From assembly GCA_020698575.1 (NCBI GenBank), contig CM036243.1, forward strand, positions 15,739,903 to 15,803,902: a stretch of 64,000 nt of DNA. The letters are read 5' to 3'. The translations under genes and the position numbers were made by a program. This document shows positions 1 to 14,200 of the stretch, in pieces (position 1 is the first letter of the stretch; each line of letters starts with the position of its first letter). Source of the stretch: Bostrychus sinensis (Eukaryota; Chordata; Actinopteri; Gobiiformes; Eleotridae). The notes under the pieces were generated by a model that saw only the letters and a program-made list of their open reading frames with translations, was not told the origin of the DNA and ran no database searches.

Positions 1-1859
1 GCCTGAAGGGCCGGCCCCGGTGATGTCAATGTTTGATGGAAGACCCACACCTTTAAATTACCAGAATCTGAACAAACAGTTCCCAACACTGATTATAAAG
101 CTTAGATTTAATCCTGACCAAATCAGGTTTACTAAGCACTGGGACTTCTGTTTAAAATCTTCAAATTGGAGCTTATAGTGGCTTTTTCTGAAGTAAACTG
201 AAGACAGACAAAAGAAGTGGATCTTAATAATGATCTGAAAATATCCAGCTATGATTTATGTGTTTTTAACACATAGAGCTAGGGGGTGATCCAGATTCAC
301 CCCAAAAAGTAATCACGTGTTTATTTACTGACCCTTTGTGACAGGTGTTTATATATTTGACATTTGGGCTATCCTTATCTCACACTGGTGCATCATCCTT
401 AAAAATAATAATAATAACTTCTGCCTTGGCCCATTGCTGACCTTTCCTGAAAATGTGAACCAAATGTAACCAAAGTCTAATCTACTTTCTGAGTTATCAT
501 GCTAACAAGCCAACAAGCCAACGAAAACAAAATCTTCTTGATGGAGCTAAATCATTACAAGTATAGTTCTCTGTTGAGGGCATATACTGGTGAATGATGA
601 GCCATGTTTTAATTGGTGTTTTCAAGCACACTTTTTCAGAAAATGACAAATTGCTCTGGTCTAAATGGATGGGCACAGTCAGATGCACAGCTCTGAATAT
701 GCAGAAGAAATTAGCTGTTTCAGATCAGTGCCATCAATTACAATGATTAATATTTAGCCAATTTTATTTTATATTTTATGCATGTCTCATCATGACAACT
801 GAGTACCCTTGTAATACTGGAAACATGATAATAAAATATAATAAATCTGTTTCATTTGTGAGACACAGAAGCAAATATACTAGATGTAAACCATGGACAG
901 TAGGGTTTAATTAAAGGAACCAACAGCGCTTACTTGTGTTTCATCCTCCCTCGTCTCCATCTCATCATCATCGTCTTCTTTTATCTCTCAGCAGGTAGCA
1001 CTTGATATTTAGGGACTATTATGTCCCACCCACTATGCCCACATTTGTTATTTAGATGTAAGTTTTAATTAGAAAACAGCATAGAATAACATGTGCAATT
1101 CTAGTATATGCAGTTATATAGTGAAGGGGGAAAATGTTACTACAAAATGTATTTTCTGAGTTCCTTTTCTTCCACATTTTGCACATTTTGAAGGGAATTG
1201 TTTTACTTCTTACTGTTTCATATTTAAAGGTTTTTAAATGTGTCCTTGTTTCAAAAAGACTGTAGGTTTGGTATTAGTAGTAGTTGCTGTGGTAGTAGCA
1301 GTAGTAGTAGCAGCACAAGCATCAGCAGTATTAATAGTAGATGCAAAAAAAAAAAAAAAAAATCCTTATTTAAACTGAATGTAATATACAGTAGTAGTAG
1401 AGTACTTTTAACTTTTACTCAGATAATACATATGTTGAGTACTACCTTTGGCTTTGGCAACGTGCGCAATTTCATATTTCTTATTTTCCTGATGCCTTTC
1501 ATCTCAAATTTTTGCCCCATTTTAGCAATTCTTCCATTGTGTAACACTGAGTACACTTCCAGATGTTAACAGATCCCATTTTGCAGCACAGCCATTGCTT
1601 TTCCCCAAGCACTTTGGCCAGCTCAGTAACACACTTCTCCAGGTACAAGTGGTTACTTCAGTGACATTGTAATATTGTGTTAAGGTGGTTTTGTCTTGTT
1701 TCCTTTCTGCACAGTTTGCCCATCTGGTACCAACGTGTTCTGTCAGTCTGCTTATGTATTACAATAAAATCTCAAACTAGGAAGTACATCAATGAATCTG
1801 AACCTGGTACGAAAAATAAAATATAAGTGAAGCCTGTAGCCTGTACCACAAAGGGAGGT

Positions 1860-3015
1860 TGTCTTATGTTGCTTTGATGTTAATTAATTCTATACTACAA
1901 AGAGAGAGAGAGAAAAAAAAGACAAAGAAATAATTCATGTGTAGACCTCTGAAAAGGCATTTGTCCAATCTTGCAATGGTCAAGATATGCTTCACAAACC
2001 TGGATCTTCTACCTATCTTGCAATGGTAAATAATCCTTAAAAAATCTAGACATGTTATGGATCCCAAAGAATTCTTGGCCTTTCTTGAAGATTTTATCAT
2101 TACTTTTTGAGTTATCTTGTGAACAGACTAACAAACACAGGTAAAATATCACATACTCCAGCCACAAGAGGTCAGTAAAGGAACAAAGTTTGTTTTAATA
2201 GATTCTTTACCATTGTGAGATAAACATGCTGTGGATCATCTGATAGAGCAGCCATTCCCAAAGTCAAGAGTGTCACAGCCCCCTTAAAAATCAGAAAATC
2301 CCGTGCGGATCCCCAACAATAAAATGTCACTCTATTCAAATAAATGTATTATGTTTTTCCTCATAGATTTCTATTAAAAAACTTGACAGTAACACTTTAG
2401 AATAACTCACATTATTAAGCATTATTTATGTATTAGCTTAGACTTAGTAACCAGTGAAGTGATTATTTACAAAACATAAACATTACGTCAACATTTATAA
2501 GCAACATTGAGTTTTAGAGATTATTAATGCTTAATTTTTTAGGAATCAGCTCATGTAAATCATTGCACAAACAACATTAAAAACATCAGTAGTAATTCAG
2601 GATCTAAAAACTATTCTAAAAACTAAAATTTATTGCCTTTATTATTAATTACATGTTTATTAATGCTTTATTACTGCTTAATAGTTGTGAGTTATTCTAA
2701 AGTGTTAAAAAAAATGGGCTATTGGATAAAATTGCTTCAAAGTAGTATTTTAAACAACTATATAACTGTACTTAATTATAATTTGTTTACAAACTCAATT
2801 TCTTTTTATGTACTTAATGGGTCAACCTCTGGGGGGGTCACTTACAGCACCTTCGCGGCTCACCATGGGGCCCCAAACCCCAATTTGGGAGCCACTGTGA
2901 TAGAGCATTTATCCCTGAACTAGAAAATAATCAGTTTAGGTGTTCATCTTGGCACTATACCTTTACAATTGCAAGATATATGATCAGTGCCTTGGTGGAG
3001 GATTTATCCCAGTGC
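1860..3015. repeat. Copy 1 of a dispersed tRNA-like repeat, split by the hAT element
   Basis: The flanks share the block 'agccacaagaggtcagtaaagg ... gatagagcatttatccctgaac' with copies at about 11740-11870 and 42225-42400. The part resembling a tRNA (GGCTCAATGGATAGAGCAT in the other copies) suggests an old SINE family. The left part (TTTTTGAGTTATCTTG..AACAGACTAACAA) also recurs near 490-520 and 15530-15560. Confidence 0.5.
2249..2897. mobile_element. hAT-like non-autonomous DNA element with 8-bp target duplication
   Basis: Element begins CAGCCATTCCCAAAG and ends CTTTGGG-like (TTTGGGAGCCACTG), an imperfect terminal inverted repeat of the CAGnGnTCCCAAA type used by hAT elements. It is flanked by an exact 8-bp duplication TGATAGAG at 2241-2248 and 2898-2905. 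It sits inside a copy of a dispersed tRNA-like repeat, which continues uninterrupted on both sides. No transposase ORF. Confidence 0.82.
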
Positions 3016-4250
3016 TTTTACGAATTGCATCTTACAGTGTACGCATTGATTGAAGATTAAAATTTAAATAACAAATGATCCTAATGCCTTCAGAAAGCGG
3101 CATTAAACTGTTTCTGAAATGTTGACTTCCCTGGCTTATCAATAACAAGGTGTATTGAGGAGACATAGAAACAACACAATGCATTTTTATCTCGCTTTAT
3201 TTATTCAGGCGTTGCTATGCACATCTGACAGCATAAATCATATTTGCACTTGAAAAAGCACACAATTGGCCCCGTTGTGACTTCCCACATATTTTTGAAT
3301 CCATGCATCATCCCAGCATAATGGAACGAGCTAAATAACTTTTGTTGGGGGTCACTACAAAGAATATCACTTTGGCCTTGCAGTAAAAACAAAACAAAAA
3401 ACAAGATTTTGGCTCAGTTGGACGAATGTAGAATGCAAGGAGTGTAGCTAAATACTTACTCTGTCTGAGGCTGGCTTAATGAACCTTCATTGAGTTAATT
3501 ATCAGCCAGACCTATTAATTCATAATGATGGCTTTCATAATAATATTTTCTAATAAGAGGAAGCCTGCAGCAGAGTGTGGAGAGATGTAAGGCTGAATAT
3601 ATAAATCTATCTGAGCTTTTCATACAGCTACAGCAACACAGACTGTTTGAACCCAAGAGCTGCAGTTTACTATTACTTTGTGCCCTACAATCAGGTCTGA
3701 GAGGTGCCTCAAGTGTTTGTATTCACCCCACTTTGAGAATACAAAGGGTCAACACTAAATGTTTGACCATACAAAATGATAGATATGTTACACAAACACA
3801 GACTTGAGCAATAAAGTTGCAAAGTCAGGACAAAAAGAAGATGGCATTTTCTCAGAAAATGTCAGCGTACCAGGAAGACAGCAAGGGTCTGTTCATGGTA
3901 AAAAGCAAAAAGCTTTGACATACAGGAGCAGCTTGAAGCTTTTGTAGTGACAAAAACAGACTTTAAGCAAGGTAAAACAGGTTCATATGAGGCTTTTTGA
4001 TCCATTAAAATACAACATTTAATATCAGCCACGGGAGTTGTGTTTTCACTTGCATTGGTTTGTTGGTTTGTCAGTCAAAATATCTCAAAAACATATAGTA
4101 GGTTGGATTTTTCAGGTATTGTCAGTAACACGGCAAAGCAGAAATTATTGATCCCCAGTTCAGATCCAGGGCTGGCCATAAAACTGCAGCTTTGCAAGAC
4201 AGGGCCATAGATTCTATGTTTAACTACACAAGGTCATGATTAGTTTTAGT

Positions 4251-4827
4251 CAGTGGTGGACAAAGTACTCAACTTCATTACTTGAGTAAAAGTATAAATC
4301 CTCCAGATCAAATATTGGTCCAATACAAGTCAAATTTTTACTTGAGTTAAAGTACTGAAGTATGTGCTTTCAAAAATACTTAAGTATTCAAAGTACTCAA
4401 ACCATAATAGATAAGATTGTTCTACAGCAAAAACAACCCATACATATTATAAATAAGGCTGGGTGTAACAATCATGCTAATCCATTATTTTTAAATTAGT
4501 TTATTACAGAATTATCCTAAAAAATGGTCAAAGCAAAAGCTAAATCACTTCCAGATTGTGTCCAGGGCTTCTTTTTAGTTCCTGAGAGCAAATATGAGTT
4601 TAGATATATATGTAAATCTACTTTACAAAATTACTTAAACTATAAATTACAATTTTATTTTTTTTTAAATGTAGTGGAGTAAAAAGTATTATATTTATCA
4701 TTTAGATGTAGAGGAGTAAAAGTTTTAAGTTTTCCCTAAAAATACTGCTCAAGTAAAGTACAGATTCTCAAAAACTATACTTAAGTACAGGACTCAAGTA
4801 AATTTACTTTGTTATTGTCCGCCTCTG
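4251..4827. mobile_element. hAT-like non-autonomous element, family 'GTGGACAAAGTA'
   Basis: Starts CAGTGGTGGACAAAGTACTC and ends GTCCGCCTCTG, matching inverted ends (CAGnGGnGGAC). Flanked by an exact 8-bp duplication GTTTTAGT at 4243-4250 and 4828-4835. The interior is full of 'acttaagta/acttgagtaaaagt' motifs and has no ORF. Confidence 0.85.
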
Positions 4828-5837
4828 GTTTTAGTAAATTTGTGCAAAAACCTTTACCCCAGGGCTGGAGATTATATCTTTATCAATGCAAGTTAAAGCC
4901 CACATTTACAGAATTCCTCTGGTTATTTTCTATTTGCATAAGGACTCCTCATGGCCATACCTCTGAAAAATATTGATATACTGAGCGAACGCTTATAAAA
5001 AATAATAAGAAGTATGCTTTTCTTATATAAAGGACAATCTCTGGTAATTGGGGAGGATGGGGGCTGAGAGAATGGCAGGAACGGGCAGTTGTTGGAGCCT
5101 CTCACACCTTTGTATGCACTAGGAGCTGTTCACTAACAACGGCGCAGGTCCAATTTTCATCTTAAGACCTCTTGTTGGCAGAAAGAGAGGGTTAACGTCT
5201 GCGGCTAGTCTACAAGAGTCAAATCATCTGACACCTACTGTACAGTGTGGTTTGTAGGTAATCCTTCACAGCCGATTGACTGACATTTCCATTGCAGAAA
5301 CATGCCCATGCCCTTGACTTGCACACTTTCAGCCATGTTCCACGCCACGACACCCTCATGTAGTGTGGATTAACGCTCCCATTACTGCCTGAGGTGAGAC
5401 AAGCCGACATGATACACTGCAGCTTAACACCATCAGACTCCCTCCCCCTATTCTGATCTTGTCGAGGTAATCCATCAGAATCCTCCCTTTCACACACAGT
5501 GGCAATGTAATCTTCAGTAGACTGGAGGAGGTGAGCAGTGTTGTTGTTACAATGGCTGGACACAGATTGTAAACTCAAAGGGCCTTCTGTAAGGCCAACT
5601 TAACACAGGTGATTATGGTGAACTTCTGTGTGACATTTCAAAAATACATTTAGCTATCCGGTCTTTTGTCGCATTGACGTTAATGTACTTTATACAAAGA
5701 ATTGAAAAATCACCATTGAAGTAATAATTATGTCCCCTATAGAGGTCTGCAATATGAGTGCTGATACATGAAATATACAGCATACTGGCATTAGCCCCAA
5801 TGGAAAAAAATCAAGCCAGATGGTGTTCTGGATCCAC

Positions 5838-5870
<33 letters not shown>

Positions 5871-8800
5871 ACATGACTACTGACAGGTAAAGTGAACAAT
5901 CTCTTCATAGTGGCACGTGTTAGTCAGTGTAATATTTGAACACAAGTGAACATACTGTCCTCAATATTTATGTGTTGGTAGCAGGAAAAATGGGCAACTG
6001 CAAGCATTTGAGCGACAAGGGCAAAATTGTGATGGCTTTTTGACTGGGTCAGAGCATCTCCAAAAATGCAGCTCTGGTGGGGGTTTTCCCTTTGCTAGAG
6101 GGTACTGGACTTAATTTCCTTCAAATCTGATCTTGCCGAGGTAATCCTGCAGATTCCTCTCATTCACACACAGAACACACAGAGGGAAATAATCTTCAGC
6201 AGAATGGAGGAGGAGGTGATTAATGCTTGTTACAATGGCTATGCACAGGTTGTAGACTCAAAGGGCGTCTGTAAGGCCAACTTATCACAGGTTATTATTG
6301 TGCACTTCTGTGTGACATTTCCAAAATACATTTAGCTCGGGGCATGAGTCTAAAATAGAGCACCTGGCTTAGGTTCTGTCACCGAGTGGATTAAGGCCAA
6401 ACAATAGAAAGGTGAATCTTTGTTTTAATGAAGATGACAAGAGATGATGAAGTGGAAGTGCTTTTTATTGCTTCCTGTCTCGTAAAAGCTGTCATGATGC
6501 ACAGCGGATATTTGTCACTCAGAGATTGGAAAAAACAGCTCAAAATGATTACTCTCTTTTTTTGTGAAATGGTACAACATTCATTACTTTGGTTCATACC
6601 TCAGGAAGTAGTCTGTTATAGTTGTAATGCCACAGGTGCCACAAAAAGTAATTTCAGTCTCATCACTAAATTATGTCTGTATGATTTAAAAGATAATTAT
6701 TTTGTCATTATTTTATACATTTTCTTGTACAAGTTGCTACACTGTGTATGTGTCCGCTCTGTCCACTCAGACATTCTCCTCTCAAGTCTAAACTCAAATC
6801 CTCCTCCGTCTCAACTTCGTTTACACATGAACTTAATTCTTTGGCAGCAATGTCTGTAAAGCTCTTGTTGTGTAGACATAATCCACACACCTTACTAGCT
6901 CAACTGCCCTAAGACGTAAGAAAAAAAAATCAAAATACCTGCATCACCAGCACTTTTTTTTAAACACCTCATGAGACGCACTAAATAAATACAATAAAAA
7001 CTGATTTTGTCTGTGCTTACTTCATTTTGCCAGGAGCCACAAATACATTGGTTTTTAAGAAAATCCTAATCTTCAGAGTGAGCTAGCTTTGTGATTCCAG
7101 ACTGCAGTGCCCCTGGACCATTACCTGTTGTGTTTCTCTAACCTTTTCTGACCATGACTGAGTGGCATGCTCACCGCCCCGGCAAAGAGAGACTCCAGAC
7201 CCTGCATCTATGATAAGGAATGTGCAGGGTAAGGAAGTAAACATTTTTATCTTTAAACTTGTGATATTAAAACTTCGGAATAATGAAAGACAGAGGGATC
7301 CAGAGTGGCAAGTCTCCTGCATACAAATCAGAACCAAGGCGTTCTCTGTGAGACGTGTTACTGCTGTTCAGTTATTGATCTGCACAGTTCCTCACAAGAG
7401 TTCCCTACAGACCTATCGAGCCCAGAGGCTTCAGAAATAATAACTGCTGCAGAGAGGCCTGTATCGAACAAGATAAAAACCTCTCAAGACAAGGACACAA
7501 ACTCTTGCCCTGTCAGTCTGGACTGCTCCTTTCTGCTCCCCTGCAGAAAAAGTTGTTGACCAAAATGATTCAGTAAAGAACAATTTGTAATTTTCTAAGA
7601 TTAAATTGAAAAAGAAAAAAAGAAAAGGTACATGAGTCATTCCATGAAATAGGTGATCTTGAAAATGGTGAAGTGTTATCTCTATTAGTTCTATTAGCTC
7701 TATTAGAAGTGTTATTTATTATTATTTTTTTTTTATTTTGAATTTTTTGTCAACCCTCTTACTGACATAAGTGTAGCTACATGTGTTTTTGTCTCTCTTT
7801 TTAGTGGAAGAACATCCTAATTTTAGAAAGTCATCACACACCAATTAAGAAAATCCCACTTTATCAGATGAGAGGTATCACAATAAGGACATTGTTAGAA
7901 AAATAATTAAGTGTATGATACAGTGGTAAAATCTGCAAGGCCATATAAAATGTCATTTTTTTCCCCCAATAAATGAGAGTAACAGGGTTGACGTCACAGT
8001 TCTGCAGCGTCTCTCACTGCATTTTTTTTTCTTATTTGTTTTTTCCTGGTCTCTGTCTCTCCTCCATTTGTCTTTCTCCCAGTCAAGGTATTTTTCCTTT
8101 TTTAAGAAACTGCATCTTGGAAAGCACAGTAACACCTTATACATTTTTTAGTAAAAAAAAAAAAAAAAAAAATCTGTAAAAGTGAACTGTGAACAGTGCA
8201 AATATAATTCAATCAACAGTTGTATGTTATAAGAAATATAACATAGAAGCTTTAAAATGTTTTTATAGAGATAAAACTATAAAACTAAACATTATTCAAT
8301 CTGAAACCTAATCTATGTCAGTCCTGTTACTCTCATGCCAAGACGTTTTACATTGATATGGCAACAGTGCTCACAATAACAACATTGCTTGTAGATATTG
8401 TTTATATTTGGATGAATACATAAATCAAAAATTCAAATTGTAAAAGTGATAACACGGGTGACATTGTATGAAAATTCCTCCCCGGTCAAGCCTCATAAAA
8501 CAAAAAAAAACAAAAAATCATATAAAGAATATAAAGAGAGAAAGAAAAACTTTGATGCAATGTTCTTTAAATAAGGTAATTCTATTTTCCATTATTTTAT
8601 TGGGGTATTTTGGTGAAGGTAATAGTGTTTACATGAAATCAGACAGAAAAGAATGACTGACCAGGCAAGATGATTACTAGACATACGTCTCAAATCGTAA
8701 TGACACCTATTCTAAAAAAGCAAAAAGCTGGAAAGAGCGACAGTATGCAGACAGAATTATAATGCACAGACACTAGCCATCACTTTCACATGAAATAATA

Positions 8801-9691
8801 GGTCCACTCATGATCCTGTGTCCAATTTTATCTGTGGTGTAGGCATAAGGTTCTTACAGCCTTCTTGAGGAAATTGGTTTACAGTGAGTACATCATATAC
8901 GAGACAAGCTCTACACATTTCACTGGAAGTAGTCTGTTCACACTACAGTGATTGAATAGGCTCATATACAGTTTGGATCCACATTGTGTTTTTATGTGAA
9001 AACGTTCACATTTATAAATAAATACATGTGTTTAGTAAATTGTAGCTGGTCAGACATTCAGGGACTCTTTGCAAATCAGAAGCCAACTACAGGCACAAAA
9101 GAGTTTGTTGTTTGTAAAGGCTGTTGATGTTTATTTGCTGTTTTACCTTTGACCTATGCTACAAATGTGATTCATTTTCCTCATTCCTCATGTTGTCAAT
9201 GAGCACATGCTCACTAAAAAAAAGCACACTTTTTAAATTAGCTTACAAACCCTGCATCCCAAAGGCCTTGACTTATTGAAAAGTGCTGAAAAGCCCATAT
9301 TGCCTGGAGACACTGTTGGTTTTTAAACTTGTGTTTGGGTGTGTTCACATGCCAGGACAAATAATTGATTGAGGATAAGTGACAAGCACAAAGGTTGTGT
9401 TGGATGCACTAAAATGTTTCCTTCCCAATAACAGAGCTGGCACTAACACACACAATTTAGGCTTATATGCTCTAGTTTCATCAAAGTGCGGGCTGATAAG
9501 TGGCAAACTGGGAGAAGAGATCTCCCGCTGTTAACTGCTGAGCTCCACTATCAGAAGGCCTGGCGGAACATTTTAACTCACAGTGATACGTGTAATTTTC
9601 TGCCATATTGGACCAAGGATGTTAATGTGTTTTTATTCTCATTTGAGCACCAGCATTCAAACACCAATTTAAATAAATAAATGGCTGAAAT

Positions 9692-9940
9692 GGGGCGGCA
9701 GTAGCTCATTTGGTAGAGCCGCTTGTCCAATAACCAGAAAGTTGGCAGTTCAAACCTCATTCCCACCATTGCATACTGTTGTTGTGTCCTTGGGCAAGAC
9801 ACTTAACCCACCTTGCCTCCAGTGTCTGCACACACTGGTGTATGAATGTGTGTATGAATTTGAATGGTTCCTTGATATAAAGCGCTCCGAGTACCCATGG
9901 AGGTAGAAAAGCGCTATATAAATATGACCATTTACCATTT
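9692..9940 (+). mobile_element. tRNA-derived SINE, copy 1
   Basis: A tRNA-like head with box A (TAGCTCATTTGGTAGAG) and box B (GGCAGTTCAAACCT), then the fish SINE body 'ttgggcaagacacttaaccc' and the tail 'aaagcgctatataaat'. It lies between tacr3 exon 3 and the left edge. Confidence 0.8.
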
Positions 9941-11093
9941 TATTTTAACTGATTAACAGAAAGCAAAACGCAGACAGCAGAGATTCTAATTAAATAAAGC
10001 CTCAAGTGTCATTTTTTAAAAAGCTTCTAAAAAAAAACTTGTCAAAAAAATAAACTTGTCTAAAAATAAAAAAGCATGCCCACAATATGAAAAAATAAAA
10101 AAAACATTCTTCTATTTAAAAATAAGACTTTCAACTATTTAAATAATGTTAATCTAAAAATAAAAACACACAGCCCCAAATTGAAAGAGGGTGCTGTTTT
10201 CCCAAAATGTCTCCCCCTTTTAAATTAAGGCTGCTGCAAAAACAAAACCCTTTCACAAATTTAAAAGGGTTCAGCTAATGTGGGTTTATTTTTAAAAAAA
10301 GATTAATGGACAAAAACACCTCAGGGCCACTGTAGTTTTACAAACCATCTAGGATCCTTGAAAGCATTTGCAAAGGGGAGCCACTTAAGTAGAATATTTG
10401 GAGGTGACTGGATAAAGTAACAGCTTGCGACCATCTACCATAATTTGTTTTACCCATTCAAAGTGATGACTCATATGACAGAGCCAAACCTCTTTAATAG
10501 CAAAGCAATATAGCAAAAATGCAATCAGTTATACTGTTTTTGTAAATGTATAGCAGCATCTAGGCTAACCTCTTTTCTTGTTGCCTTGTTGTTAGGAAGT
10601 ATTGCTTGTGCTTGTTGTTGTTGGCAAGCCTAAACCTGCTCACTCAACTCAACAACACAAAAAACAAAAAACCTGGAAAAAACATAACTTCTTTGATGGG
10701 CGTAACAAAATTGAGTTTGGGTGTTCTGGGATTTCTTGTACTAGAATATAATATAAATGTTAACACGCTCAGGAAATAAATGAGGAACATTCTTTCAAGT
10801 GGATACATATTTGTAGATGTTGTTAATAAAGAGGTGGCAAAAACAGTGATTGGTTAATTGGGAGCATCTCTGTCTTCAGTCCCCATCTTGTTCATGTTTA
10901 CTGAATGTAACCTTAGTTCAACAGACTGAGTAACAGACATCTGATAATAACCTGGAGGTACAAAGTGATGTGTGGTGCAGAGCTGCTTTCTTCATCATTA
11001 TCTCCACATCTGGTAATTGGACTGCCCCTGGTAATTTGTGAATTTTTTGAACAAATGCCAACTATCCCCCTCCTCACCCGCAAGCAAACATAC

Positions 11094-11244
11094 CTTCCTT
11101 TTAGCCTGGAGCTGTCCATGGTAGTTGTCAGATGAGTCTCCAGGAATCTCACCCCCCCACAGTGTCACACCCACAATGGTATAAGTGATGCCCATGACCA
11201 CTAATGGCAGCGCGTACACAAGAACGGTCACGATGATATGGTAC
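11094..11244 (-). CDS. tacr3: tacr3 exon 3 (TM5, start of third intracellular loop)
   Basis: A 151-nt exon with a CATACAG| acceptor and an AAGGAAG|GTATGT donor. It encodes TM5 and the start of the third loop ending KAKRK-like (QAKRK). Exon 4 should begin with VVKMM-type TM6 sequence, but no such sequence was found in the 11 kb to its left. Confidence 0.92.
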
Positions 11245-14200
11245 CTGTATGGAAATAGAAACAGATGTCAGAGGTAATATCCTTTCTCATTAACAATGTA
11301 GCATGTGCGACAAGTGGCAAATCTACTGTATATTGCAGCAGCTGTCGTGGGGGTGGTCTGTTGGGAAATGGTTTGTGGTTGAAGGAAATTAGTGTAATTG
11401 ATGTACCATAGAGTAAATAATTAATCATTAGCAATGCTGCATATATTTAAAGGACACTAAAGGCCAAAACATCAGCTTTTGTGTGTTAATAACATCTTTA
11501 TTTGGCCTAGAAATTGATACTTCTTTATTTAAAAATAATAATTAAAATTCCACACAGATGGTTACCTAAAAATGTAAGGTTTTGTGGGCCACTTTTGAAC
11601 ACATTGATCAAAGCTAAGGTTAAAAATTATTCTCAAATGGTCTTATTGTGGGATCAATTTAGTAATGGTCCAGTTTTATAATATATTCAGTAAAGGTCAA
11701 TAAAGGGCCAAAGAGCACCATCTAGATCAATGATACTAACTTACCAGCCACAAGGGGTCAATAAAGGAATAAATCATTAATTTTAGTGAATTCATCATTG
11801 TAAGAGGTAAGGGCTTTGTGGCTCAATGGATGGAGCATTTTTCTCTGAACTAAAAAATACAACATAATACATGAATGAAACATGCAATGTAAAAAAAAAA
11901 ACTACAATGTAAAAGCAGAATATCTATACTATATTGTATATTCAACCTCCCTTTGGTCGTACAAGCTTTTTGAAGTGCAGTGTATTGAGGATGAGACATG
12001 AAGAAAAAATAGTTTGCCAGCTATATAATTGTATTGGTCTTAGTAAAAAGGTGCATTCTCACATGAAAGTGTCTTCAGCTATGTGGGGCCAGGCCACATA
12101 GCACAGGGTCCGTTTGGGCAGGACTTTGATGGTGGAGTAGTAGCACAGAGGGAAAGCCAGGGCCACAGCCAGGCACCAGATGATCAGTATGATCCCAGTG
12201 GTAACTTTAGCTGAGAGGCGAGGTTTCAGGGGGTGGATGATAGCCATGTACCTGCAAAGAAAAGATTACATTTTATTAAAAGGGCTAGCACAAATGTGAC
12301 AGAGTGGTATTTTAGCCTGTGTTTTTGTCGTTGTAAATAAAGGAGCTCTGTACGTGTTGGCACTGAAAGCATCGCCAGCGCTACAACAATAATTAGCAGA
12401 AGTATAAACAGGTGCCAGGTTCACTTAAGTGATTGGCTGCGTGTTAGCCTGACTCAGGCGTTGCTGGTCTGCTTGAGCTGTGAGATGGCCAGCATAGGCG
12501 ACCATGCAAGGAGTGTAGAGAGCCCCGTCAAGTTGCTGCTGGTCCACTCAGGCTGTATGCTGTGAGCTACTCTGGTACAACTGTGAAGGAGCATAGAGAA
12601 CCCCGCTGAGTAGAAAAAACAGATAGCCAAGGTAACAGATCTGAGTCTCGTACTGGGTGTTTGCAAAAAAATAGTAAATGCATAGAGTAATAGTTTGTCT
12701 TCTTTTTATAGCCAGTTATTACTGCCTTGTTTTGCTTTCTTTGAGTTTGACGTGTTTCATATTAGTTGGTTGTTGCAGGTAGCATAAACCTACCTGTGAA
12801 TTAGCTCGTGCTGCTATGCTTTAGCACAGGTTGCATATGAAAAATTAAACTAGAATTTAAATTAGGTGTAGAATGTAGAATTAAAAATGCCTCTATTTTC
12901 CTACTTCTGCTTCTGTAATTATTTGCCAGACTTACTTGTGTTTAAAGCAAAACCCTCTGTAATTGATAAAGGTTGCTAAGCTCAAGGTTAACATCTTAGC
13001 TGTGTTTCTGTGGGTGAAAGTCACAAAGTGACGTTGTAGGTTATAAGTCCAAAATAAAATCTTTATGCAATGTGGGCATTGGGTGCATGAACTGGGGTCA
13101 TAGGCAGCCTTGTATGCCAGTGTGCCACCTCCGCACACCACACATAGCAACATACACTGACAGAGAAGCATTCACTCTCACATTAATTACCTTCCTGTTC
13201 AACCTTTTTTACAGTATAAGTTGTGTCATAAAGTATTTTGTGTTAGTAGTCTGCACTTAATATATCAAGCATATCAGAGCACTTTATTAAGGGTATGGCA
13301 GCAGATCATGCCTGTGGTCTAAAGCAGTCACGTAAAACATGAGGCTTGATATGCCCCCAAATTGATTTCCATTGATCTCCTATAACCTGAAGGATAGCAA
13401 GCCCACACACGCAGCACTCTGAATGCAAACTGGCCCGTGGTATCAAAGCCAAGCCTGCCAGCATAATGTTTCCCTATGATCCATCATTCTGAGTGGATCT
13501 GAGCACTGGGTAGTTCTAACCCAGTCTTGTTTATACGTCTTGGATTGCTTACTTGAAACTTTTAGCGATGAGGAAAAGAAAAAGTAAGGGTGATAAATTC
13601 AGGAATAGGCTATCTTAATTTCACGGCACAGTCTCCAATTGAATTCCTCCAAAAGGTTTATTGGATTTTTTAGTGCCTTCCAGAGATTTACTCTGGTTCG
13701 AAGCGATGCACTGCAGTAATGGAAAGTTTAGTAAGAAAATCTCCACAAATCAAAGACAGCCTCGCTTATAAAGATAACTACCTAACTAAATTCCTAACCG
13801 CAAGCACAGTTACTGCAGCAGCTTTCTGTATACAGCAGTGTGAAGGGCTGCAGTGCTGTTTGAAGTAATACAACCAAACTTATGATGAAGAGAGTTTGGC
13901 ATGTCCATTAAAAGCCTGTCTGACAGCCTTGGCGCTGGATTAAACATCTTTTTAACGTGTCTTGCTTTGAAAAATGTGTAAACAATAGAACATTCTGTAT
14001 TGTCACAACAGTAAAACAATGCAGGTGACAGATAATTATTGTATTGCCTTTTGCAGACGCCATGTTGAAATGCTAGCAAATTGTATCTATTATATCCACA
14101 CATGACTTCTTTTTGCATGACACAACTCGTATTTGTGGAAATTCTATTCATTAGACAGTAATTTCTGAGGTGTTCCTGAGCTCATGTAGTGATTTAAGAG

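Larger units (their letters stand above)
1..10900. other. Gene-poor stretch left of tacr3 exon 3 (probably intron 3)
   Basis: No coding exon could be supported on either strand. The stretch holds two hAT-like elements or relatives (2249-2897, 4251-4827), a tRNA-derived SINE at 9692-9940, a dispersed repeat family (about 1860-3015), poly-A runs (5838-5864, 8153-8172) and otherwise AT-rich unique-looking sequence. Because tacr3 exons 4-5 are still missing, this is most simply intron 3 of that gene. Confidence 0.5.

Noticed and set aside
9692..9760. Possible tRNA gene (box A and box B present)
   Set aside because: Followed by a standard fish SINE body and tail, and the cloverleaf is degraded. 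Annotated as a SINE.
12430..12670. Possible alternative exon of tacr3 between exons 1 and 2 (70-codon minus-strand frame)
   Set aside because: Exons 1 and 2 join perfectly through the DRY motif, and the frame has no GPCR likeness.
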